A DNA stretch of 64,000 nt, from NCBI RefSeq assembly GCF_001640805.2, contig NC_066848.1, positions 6,012,575 through 6,076,574 of the forward strand, given 5' to 3'. This document shows, piece after piece, positions 30,554-56,100 of the stretch. The stretch's first letter is position 1. The number at the start of each line of letters is the position of its first letter. The position numbers were made by a program, and so were the translations under genes. Under the pieces are notes generated by a model that saw only the letters and a list, made by a program, of their open reading frames with translations, was not told the origin of the DNA and did no database searches. Origin of the DNA: Lates calcarifer (taxonomy: Eukaryota; Chordata; Actinopteri; Centropomidae).

Positions 30554-31243
30554 CTCCCAACACCAGGTTGGGTACATGTGCAGAATGCTGTAATGGCGAA
30601 GAACAGCATAAAGTATTAAGACCAAAGCCAAGGCTGCAAAGTTCTGAGCAACAATCCTATTTCAAATGCAATCTTTGCCTTTAAAAATGATGGAAAATTG
30701 TTGATAAAAAAGTAACTTGTACAAATGACCATTTTCAGTACAAAAGCTTTTAAAATGTAATTGTGGTGCAAATCAATGCAGTGTCTCTTAAAATTGGTGG
30801 AAAAACATGGTGCAGTGGTGAGGACAGTATGTGCAGACTTGACATGGGCCAGCTCACCAAAACAGCCATTTCATTTTTGTAGCAGCTACATTTCCAGTTC
30901 AGCATCTAAAATTAATTGAATAACTTGGAGAAAAATAATTAAGAGTAAAAACATAACACATAAATAACACTGAGAGTATAGCATATGATGAGGGAAATCA
31001 TTTCCCAATCACAAAAAACAAAACAATGTTTTAAAAAATGGCAGTAGAAAAATAAAAATCCACCGTGATTCCACTATAAACATGAAATGAAAGAAATTGT
31101 GATTTTGCTCATATGTCTTTGAAAAGTATGTGTTAAAACACAAGAGATAATCCAGATACCATAATCAGAATAAGGTTTAGATGCAGTGAGGTATTAGCTC
31201 CACATTCCTCTCATCCAGGCTCGTTTTTGATTCTGCTGCAGTT

Positions 31244-45899
<14,656 letters not shown>

Positions 45900-46140
45900 C
45901 ATTGCTCTGGCAAGCTAACATTAGCTAACTAACCAACGTTAGCTCCAGTTTCAGTCCTCTCGTCGTCCTCTCGCTGTGGGGTGCTGACGGAAAACAATAC
46001 TCTGCTGACTATCTCACTTCCTCGTCTGACTAACGATACAGAAGAGACACCCTTAAGACGATATTCTGAGCAGACTGGACATGTATCTCTCTGGGCAGTG
46101 CTGTCTGCTAGCTGTCGAGCTAACTGTGCTCAATCTCTGA
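45900..46140 (-). promoter_or_regulatory. fam135a: Inferred fam135a non-coding exon 1 and promoter
   Basis: On the minus strand ...CCAGAGCAATG precedes a consensus donor GTGAGTATC at 45899. The surroundings (45.76-46.14 kb) are richer in CpG than the flanks and contain repeated GCTAAC/GTTAGC words. This suggests the 5' end of fam135a, facing the col9a1 promoter about 1.1 kb away. Confidence 0.5.
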
Positions 46141-46277
46141 AGGGCTGACAGCAGGCGCTGCTCCAGCTGCACGGTGATGAACATTTAACTGCGCGTTACT
46201 GCACATACCAGAGGCGCAGCTGACGCCACATGCAAAATTACTACCTGTAAATGGGACATTGAAGAGGATACGTAGAA

Positions 46278-46310
<33 letters not shown>

Positions 46311-47064
46311 GCATTTCTGCTTGAGCTTTTACAAAATACTTAGATCTATTCTTAACGGATTATACAGTAAGTTTCAATTATTTGAACCTATTCACATCTT
46401 GTGACACAGTTCATGCCATTTATTATGAGGAGGTTAAATGGTGCTAAAGAATGATTATTGCTATCTAAGGTTTGTTTGGCCCAGTGGATAGGCCAGGTAA
46501 GGCTATGTAGATGGATGTTTCTGATATGCTTTTCTGTGTCATGTGCCCCCCCATGAACACGTCATGAAAGCTGGGTTTCCTGGTAATCAACACAATGGAT
46601 TTGTATTGATTGTGGATGTTATCACTACAGTGAAAAACACAAGTATTTCAGGAATTGCCTCCTTAAAAAAGGATGAGTTTTTTTCTGCCTCTTTGCCTGA
46701 CAGAGCAAACTCAGCCTGGATTGCACCTTAGTCAGCGTCTCTTGATTTTCAGTTTGACTGCACTGGAAACAATGCTGTCCAAATACTGTGCAACCATAGA
46801 GATCACAGAAAATGTAGATCCCAAGAATGCTGAGCAAATAAAGCCACCACAGGCCAACATGATAATTTTCAAAGCTAATTTACTCTGTATCACTTATGGT
46901 GCAGAATCATGAAAATGGAACTGCAAATGGAAAACAACTGTGATTGTGTGCTTAAAGAATGATTAACATTAAGTCCAAGGTGGGTGCAAGAGAACTCCAG
47001 TGGAATGTAGAGTTGACACTGTGGAGACTGTTGACTCACTCCCCCAAATGACAACAGTCAAGCC
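46141..47064. other. Divergent intergenic region between fam135a and col9a1
   Basis: Contains an (AAT)n microsatellite (46278-46309) and otherwise unremarkable AT-rich DNA leading to the col9a1 TATA box. Short open frames at 46543-46912 lack recognisable domains. Confidence 0.5.
46278..46309. repeat. (AAT)n microsatellite
   Basis: About ten uninterrupted AAT units on the plus strand between the two divergent promoters. Confidence 0.95.
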
Positions 47065-47070
47065 TATAAG
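47065..47070 (+). promoter_or_regulatory. col9a1: TATA box of the long-form col9a1 promoter
   Basis: TATAAG within AGCCTATAAGAGACC, about 130 bp upstream of the inferred ATG (47200). A start site about 30 bp downstream would give a 5' UTR of about 100 nt. Inferred from position only. Confidence 0.5.
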
Positions 47071-47199
47071 AGACCCCTCAGTGTGACCTGAAGTTCTTCA
47101 TTCCTGCTGAGGGAGCAGCTATACGGGGTCTCTCCTGGAAGCCAATCTGAAGAAACATCCAGCAGCAGGTGTTTTTTCATTTCCACGTCGAGCTATGAA

Positions 47200-50100
47200 A
47201 TGGGTGGAGTCAAAAGGTAAATAACTGACTTTAATAGTGACTGTACACATAATGTGATGTGTAACTTACCAGTACCATGCAAATGATTACAGTTACTCAG
47301 TTGTAATGCGTATTAAGATGTACAATCTTTGCTTTCCAGAAATATCCTTCTGTACTCATTGTGCTGCTGCTATGTGATCCCACAGTATCTTTGTACAGGA
47401 CTCCATTCTCAGAGTAAGTAGTTTTTAGCAGTGAGATAACAGTGAGAAAGCAAGACAAAATAATGTGAACATTTAATTGAAGTAGAAAAATGTCAGTGTT
47501 GAAGTAAAAAATTACCAGTGCAATGCATTGTTGCGAAAGTGAGTCATGTTCATTTGCATGCCATTTATCAGTAAGTGTCAACCATAAATATACTCTACAT
47601 GTGAATCATATCCCTACTGGTTAATTTGTCCTTGTGACTGCTGTTCCTCTTTGTTTAAGCAGTCTTTCTTTGTGTGGCATCTGTTGTGGCATATGCTCTT
47701 CTTGACATTGAATAATTGTGCAGTTTATCTTTTTTTTTACTCATACATAGGCAAGGAGGTCTATGGAGCTTTGCTAGCTGTTTCATGTTTGCTTTTATAG
47801 CTGACAAAATCTTCTAATTGACATGCATCAGTAGAACTCACTTATTACATAACTGCATTATGTCTTTTCCATGAAGAGGTTTGGATTATTTTGTCTTCAG
47901 TCTGTACACACTGCTGGTCATCAATATTTTATGACATGCACGCTGTGTGGGTTTGTGTACCAGCACCAACATTGCTGGGTTAGGGAGTCCAGGTGTGTGT
48001 CTGTATGTAGATTCAGCTGTGCACTTGATGGTAATACTTGAGCAAAATACATTGATGAATACAACTCTGGCAAAACATCAAAGTATGGTATTACACTATC
48101 AACCCTGGGTCATGCATTTTAACAGTGTTAAGAATCTGCTATATATGAACCATATATTCAAATTTGATATAGACCTTTAACTTCCTGTCCAGATGTGCAA
48201 GAGCAGGCAAATCTTGAGCTTAAGTGTTAAAGAGGAAACCTCAAACAGTGAGAGATAGTCTAATATTTATTCAAGGCAGTGGTGCAGCTTTCCAAACACT
48301 GAGCTTTTATTCCCTCCTTGCAACACACACACACACACTCTCTCTCTCTCTCTCTCTGTGACTACTAACGGGCTGTTTTCTTTTTCCATCTTGCAGCTGT
48401 GCGATTTTCATCTCAAGTTGGTATTCATATGGAGCAGCAGTCTATGTGCCCTCAGATAAGCATTGGGGAGGATCGTTTCCCAGGTGGATTCACAAAAACT
48501 CAAAGCATAGTTTGTTTTTTTTATTCACTTGACATTTACCCTGCGCATATGAAAAACTATAAAATGCTAATCTTATGTAGAATATTACAGAACAATTTAG
48601 AATATAATACAGATGCTTAAATATGAATATGCTTAAAGTGAAATTAGAAAAACTAATCTATTTTTGCCAGGAAAATTGTTCTATATAGTGTACAGTATGA
48701 CACTTTGTCTCAGTGTTTGGAAGTACATTAAGAGCATAATAAAATAAATACATTAATAAATAAATCCTAGACTGAGAGGGATCAACTCAAGATCCTGAGG
48801 GATTATTGCAAGGCCTCTGAGATTATTTTCTATTTAACCATTCTTCTGTCCCTGCACCCATAGGATTTTATATTATGTCCCAGTTCCACATTGCTGAGCT
48901 GGCGAGAAGGGGCACTGTTAAAAAGGTTACTGGATCATCTCCTCAGCATGTTGCATATCAAATAGGCCCAGCGTTCAACTTCAGAATCAACACACGGTAA
49001 GCTGCAGGGCGTTAAAATGGAGTTGTGTGAGTGAAGAGTGACACCCTGTGGTTGAGCTGGTACAACGCCATTTACCCTGTCCATGGTCCTGAATATCAAA
49101 GACTGGTTTTGTATGCGCATGTCATATCCCTTCTGTAATGCAACGAAACAACACAAATATGACATTGTATATGATGAAATATATGGTTTATGACCGCCTT
49201 GAATAATATAAGTTTTTTTGTGACAATAGCACATGATACAATTAACGTTCAATAAATCCTTGTTGGAATACTGATTTTCATAATAGTCCATCCTCTGTGT
49301 TTCAGATCAGCTTATCCCCTGGGACTGCCGGAGGAGTTTGCATTTGTGGCTGTGCTTCGCATGAGTGCCAGCACCATAAATAAAAACTGGAATATCTGGC
49401 AAATGCAGGACGTGAATGGCAACGAGCAGTTGGCTGTCAGACTCAACGGGGAGTCTAAGTCTCTGGAGTTTACCTTCACATCGCTGGACACTGGGAGACA
49501 GAGGCAGACTGTTGTTTTCAGGGCCCTGACTTTCCTTTTCAATGATCAATGGCACAGAGTCCTGCTGGACGTCAGCAGGAGATCTGTTACCCTTTTTGTG
49601 GACTGTGTCATGATCGGTTCTCAGAGCATACCACTGCGACAAAAAGCCAGTCTGGATGGGTTCACGTTGATAGGAAAACTCAAAGACAACCCAGTGACGG
49701 CAGTTCCGGTACGTCTGTTATCTCTTTGAGGACGTACTACAGCTTTTACAACTAAAACAAGACCTGCGAACACAGTTTACAGTACTAAGGTTCATCTAAG
49801 CAATAAAGCAGGAACTTAATGTTGTGTTTTCCCATTACATTACCAATAGAAACATTTAGACCTCTTGTCTAAATGTAAGTGATGCCTGTACGTTCAGTTT
49901 ATTTAAGGTTTAGACTGCATGAAAAATGTAAAATGAGCTCAAAAATGATGACGAATTGTTAGAGCATTTACCAGTGTGAAATATTTCCTCATTGGCATAT
50001 TGGACCGAGTTAATTATATATCATTATTTTAAAAACGTATTTACTTATTTTGCTTGAAAACTATGAATAACTTTAAGCAGACGCTAGGTTATCTTCAGGG

Positions 50101-53100
50101 AGTCCTTGACACGCAGAAGTTTTGGAGTCCCTGTATTTTCTCACCACCCTGTTTGGTTTGTCTGTAGCATTGTCCAGTAGTTAAAACCTGCTGTCTCTCC
50201 ATTCAGGCTTCACTGACAAATATGTGGAATTTGTTGCAGGTTGTGGTGAAGAATACGAGCTGTGCACAGGCTAAACCATCATCCTGCAGTAGGCTGCCAC
50301 ATCATGGCATGACCACATTATTACTCCTGGGACTATAAGCTTTTGTGGCCCATAGTAATGTTTTGATAATGAGTTCCAGACCCTAACTAATTTACTGTGC
50401 ACACACATCCTGTTTTCTGCTTTTCTTGTATGCTGCAAAAAATGCACTCTGAGGTTTAATCGCTACAAACAACCTCTTGCTCTTGGGAGAAGATAGGCTA
50501 CAGAATTGTGGAGCTTTAACATACACTTTTTCCAGGATTAAGGCGCGACAGTGTTATGGTGATATTGTTCTTATGTATTTTTTTTTTTTTTTTTTTTTTG
50601 GCTCTATAAAGTTTGAACTCCAGTCAATGCTGATTCACTGCGATGTGACGCGAGCCAGGACTGAAGCTTGTTATGACCTCCCAGCCAGGACATCGGTAAG
50701 AATGAAACATAATAAACTACAGTCTGTGTCTGCAGTTTGTGGTGTCGGGCCATCAGTTAAAAAGATTAAATGCTGGTTTAGGAGGAGCCAAAGTTGCCGG
50801 TAATGAAGTGGGAAATAAAATCAAGCAGCATTCGAATTGTGCGCGTAAAAGTACAGCTGGTAGCTGCATTTTCCTCCACTTGTACCATAATGGTCCTCAT
50901 TAGTGATTTTTAATGATTAAAGTGCAAACTTAAATTTGTCACAACTAAAATACACGTGAAATAAAATAATTCTGGGGTCGTAGCAGAGTTAAATAACCCG
51001 CTGATTCTGCCTATTGGTGGTGTCTGCGATGTGGCCCCTCCCCGCAGTGTCCCCTCTGCAAACCCTCCAATCTTCTTCCTGTAACCAAGCACAGTATGAA
51101 TAAACATGAGCCCCTGATGGCTACGCGGCCGTGGACGGTCTAGATAGCTGGAGGGGATTCAGTTAGGTTGTTTTGTCGGGGGCTCCTCCAGCCCAGCAAT
51201 TCCCAGAGAAAGGACTACAGCTTTTAACCTTTCCTGCCCACGGGGAGATCATGGCTCGGGCCCCCAGCGATAGAGGGCTACTTCTGGTGCTGCTCCTGCA
51301 GCTTGTCCTTATTTGCTCCACTCAAGTAAGACTTATGTTTCTCTCTCTCTTCTCTCTCTGTTTGTCTCTATAGACTGATGTGACAGAGGTGCAGGTGAGT
51401 GTCCTCCTGTTTTCTGTGCTAAATAACAAGATCCATTTACAACTGTGGGGAGCTGCTGGGGTTCTTTTATTTTGTAAATTTATTGGACATCTGTCCTAAA
51501 GAAAAGTATGGTGTGTAACTTTTTGTCAGGTGTTTCCTTTTTAAACTTTTCCTTCTGCAAAGTGCCATCTATTGCTGACACATTATTGCAGGAGAAATCA
51601 CATCTACAGGCTGTAAGCTCTTTCAGTGTATCCAAGAGACACCCTTGTCTTCTAGCAACACAATAAGTTGGTGCACCTGTTCTTGTTTTTTCATATTGCC
51701 TTTGTAGTAATATGTCAATGTAGGAAATGACAAAAAATGTTAGGGTTGTTTTCAGACATCTAAGCTGATATTTTATTATTACATTATTATTATTTTACTT
51801 AGAGGAGCGAAGGAACTCCTGGCCCTCCTGGACCTGCAGGTGTCCCAGGAATTGATGGCATTGCTGTGAGTGTGCTCTGTTCTGTAACACTGTCTGTATA
51901 ATGAGCCAAATACTTTGTAAATTCTGCACTTCTTAAAGCCCTGAATCTCTTTTGTTGCAGGGGGAAAGAGGAGCAGATGGTGCAGATGGCCCTCCTGTAA
52001 TTATAGCATTTAATAAAAAAATAAAATGATGTATTACATTGCTTTTCATTGTGGTGCATTTCCCTGACTCATGTGTATGTGGAACCTTTGTCTTTAGGGA
52101 CCTGATGGAGATGCAGGTAAACCCGGCTCTACGGGATTACCTGGAATTCCTGGAAACGATGTGAGTGCTCTGTGTTTTATATTTTATGTGTTTGGTGTTT
52201 GCTTCATTGCTGGCCACAATGAAGCCTTAAGCCTGCGAGGGGGGTGGAAATACAAAGTGTGGTCCTCCCACCATATAGGCTGCGTTCTTATTAGTCTTGG
52301 GTGACCAATGAAATTTCTGATTCAGAAGGGGATACTGGAGAAAATGTGAGGAATTTATTAAACAGGATGAACAAATTCAAATTTCCTTTTTAAAGAGGGC
52401 AAACCAGGAGCTGAGTGTAATTAACTGGCTCCTCTCAGAGTTTAAAGGAGGGTTAAGAAAACATCCTAACATAATACTGGGATGACAAAGTGGGGCTGTA
52501 GGTGAATTTAGACCACCTTAAAGCTTTAGGTATATTAAGTATCCATTTATTTCAACACTCATTCAGAATGTGATGTTATAAAAATGTATTTGTTTTATGC
52601 ACCTCAGTATGTCTACCAGGATCCTGGAAACAATGGCAGCTTTGTTGGCTGGCCTCTGTTGGTATCTCCTGTTGAGAATCCTCAAAACAGTGTGGAATGA
52701 TTTCTTTCAATGGGGCTTGTTTGAAATGAGTCAGAGGAATGCTGCTCTCTGCTTGGTCAGCAGTCAGAGAGTTTTGCCCTCTGCCCCGGTCCTGACTTTT
52801 TCTGCATGTCTGTTAAGTTGTGGACGTCATGAAATGTGAGACAGAGCTTTGATTTCAGCGTGACTGAAGAACATGAAGCAGCAGTACAGTATAAGCTGAA
52901 ACACTTTAAATGGGGTGGTTATAGTAAAGTTAATCCCACTTATGAATACATAGGACTCCTCCCACTGGAGTATGATTGTGTTATGATGTAATATATGGAG
53001 ATCTGATGCTGACTTCAGAAATATTGACAGAGGAGAAAAGGTATTGGCAGCTGAGGTAGTATGTACATTGGTTTTTCAAATATACACTGAAGTACTCTAA

Positions 53101-56100
53101 GCTTTGTTATGATGTATTAGTTAAGCCCGATGTCTCCTCTCTGCAGGGTTTGACCGGCCCTATTGGAGATCCTGGGCCCGATGGTCCCCCCGGACAGAAG
53201 GTGAGTGACTAATGAGCCTTTTCTTTCCTGCTTTGGAGACTGTCAGGGAAATGGTGCCAAGCTGCTGTCTAGTCTTTTGGTGTGGCAGCGAGAGCTGCAG
53301 TGCATGAACCAATTCCTCATGACAAATGAGACTTAATCCTGCAAGTCTTGTGTGTAATCTCCGTGGGGAATGAAGCCCCAACATCGGTCCTCATTAGGCT
53401 AAACATTGCCAGGTCAAATGTGTTCGGCTCAGTCATGTGATGAGCTGGAGGAATGTTAACTCGGACTGTCTGCAGGCTCGCACAGCTCATTTTACGTGAA
53501 CACAGTGTTTGTTTCGCCATGTGTCTATGTATCTAATTAATCTATCTTCATCTTACAGGGTGAACCTGGACAACCTGGACCTCGTGGGGCAGCTGTGAGT
53601 AGCATAAACCTGTCAGGAGAAGGATTAGATCAACCACAAAAGTCTGGGGATTATATGATCTAGACATTGTCTGTGTCTTATTTTGTAAGTCTCTCTTATC
53701 TTGTTTACACCAACTTATATATATCACACTGAGTACTGTATATGTCTCTCCATAGGGTGTTGGGCCAGATGGACCCCCCGTAAGTCATTTATTTATGGTA
53801 CACAGTCAGTGCCACAGTTCATATTAAATTGTGGTAGTCTATATCAAAGTTGTGTTAATGCACAATACCTGAAATGTGACTTTGTGCAGGGACCACCTGG
53901 GCCTGGAGGACTTCTGGGTGAAGTGGGAAAAGTTGGACCACCTGTGAGTAGAAATAGAAAAATAGACTGTTAGTGGGTTTAAATTAGGATTTCAGACTAG
54001 AAAATGCACCACAGCATCAAATACTATCTGCATGAGCAGTGAGGTGGTGGTATCTGTACAGAACTACATACTGTAGTGTCAGTAAACTGAAAGAAGTGCT
54101 GCTCCTGAACCCTCACAAATCTATGACATTTGTACACAAACACACATAGGATGACAAAATGGAGTGGATTCATTCTAAGAAAACTGAAAAATTGATTTAA
54201 AATGAGAAAATCAACATCAAATATGAAATATTCAGAATTTCATCTGAATAAACTGCCTCAAGAGTCATTTTTATGGGTATTTCAATTGCCCTTTGGCTAC
54301 AGTTGTCAGTATCAGCTTACATTGAATTTCATACCAGTTATTATGAACATACAGTTACAGTTATAATCTGGGTTTGGCACATTTCACCATGTATACTAAT
54401 AAATATCAGTGTGTCTCAGACATTTAAATCACCATCACCTGTAACTAGAATTGAAAAAAGCAAATGTAATAAGTAAACCAATATCAAGCATCAGAACTCT
54501 GATGGTATAAAAATCTGCATCAACAGTTATCTTGCTCAGAGACAATAATGGGTGTTTTACAGTGAAAATCACATTGTAAACTGGTACCAAATGAATAGTT
54601 TAGGCTTATTGTTATGCTTTTGTAATATATTTTTTTCTGTGGCAGGATGCCTGATATTGAATTGATTTTTTTTTTTTTTTTTTACACATTTTATGTCTCT
54701 TTCCACAGGGGGCCATGGGTGTGAGAGGGCCACAGGGACCTCGTGGACCAACAGGGCCCAGAGTAAGTGCCATAGCTTCATTTGACATCTCACAACATTT
54801 GCTAGTGATTACATTTGACTCTATATTTCACAAGGGAAGGAACATGATGCAAGCATGAAATTAATGTGGCCTTGTTAGTGATTCCACTGCTGCACTCTGT
54901 TGTACTTTCTTAAGCAATTTACAGGCTCCTTAGAGCCACTATGATGTTGATGGCTTGTAATAAGTGTTAACTTGTGCTTACTTACAATTTCAGGGTGCAA
55001 CTGGAATGCTAGGCAGTGCTGACCTGGTAAAGCTTTATTTTCTGGAGATTATGGATGAGATTTTCTTGCATAAAATGTCGGGAATATGTTCTAACTTTTA
55101 TGTTGTTGTTTAGTGTCCAAACTCTTGTCCACCTGGGGCCTCTGGACATCCTGGTCTTCCTGGCATGAAGGTGAGTAGCAGGGTTGAAGTGTTTTGTGTC
55201 TCACTAAAATCATGTTAGTGTGCCCATATGTGTGTTTAATTGGTGCTCTATATGTTTCCAGGGCCACAAAGGTGTAAAAGGTGAAGCAGGAGAACCTGGG
55301 AAACAAGGACACAAGGTAAAAATATGTTCTGTTTAGGGAAAAATCCTTTATGTTATAAACATTCCTTTTATCAACAAAGTGAATTTATACACACATAAAC
55401 CTGAATTTCCCTCCATGACTGTCACACACGTCACAATGTTCCATGTCAGACAAAAAATATCCATGACTTAAATGTGAAAAAGTGATTCCTAGCATCCTTT
55501 GAGACAAGTATTATTTGTACTGCTCTATTTCAAGAGGAAGTGATACATGCCTGTGTGTAATGCCTCTGACTCCTTGTAACGCACAGAGGATGATTTATTT
55601 GAAATGATGTTCAAGCACAACTACCCTCTCCCTGTAATGTGTCTGTTCACTATATAAATGGAAATGAGTCTGGGCCTATCTCTCTTTATCACCCCGTGCC
55701 AGGATATGATTTACTGTCAGTCTGCGCTCCGTCCCTGAGAATGATTTTCTTTTTCAGCTTCATTTGAGGAGCCTTTTTCCTGTTTCTACTCACAATATTC
55801 CCAAATATAAAGATGTTTACAGTTAACAATACAATAACCAGATGTTATGCTGGGTTGTGAAAGTGCATCATTTTACAATATTGAGGAAGAATATTGAAAT
55901 ATAAAATGTATTTGAAAGGTGGTTGTATTGTTTGGCCCAGTTAGATACAAAAACATGCAGTACTTCACTTTGTATTTGAAATAAACAGAGACAATGATAT
56001 GCGCCAGTAGTTACATATTATAATATCACTGATTTTTCTTTCACTTAAAAATCTATAACAATAATCACAGATTTTTCAGCAGTCTGGCTGACTCAGGCTT

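Larger units (their letters stand above)
29421..31243 (-). other. Intergenic region and fam135a 3' UTR
   Basis: From the FRMD promoter to the fam135a stop at 31244. A minus-strand AATAAA at 30548-30553 would give fam135a a 3' UTR of about 0.7 kb. A poly(A) tract lies at 30101-30128. Nothing else is recognisable. Confidence 0.5.

Noticed and set aside
47195..47216. ATG at 47195 as the col9a1 start
   Set aside because: Its frame hits a stop in exon 2 after splicing. ATG 47200 gives a signal peptide and stays in frame with NC4.
47694..47758. Possible hydrophobic first exon in col9a1 intron 2
   Set aside because: It has an ATG and hydrophobic residues but no good donor in the needed phase; the 47200/47340 exons explain the start better.
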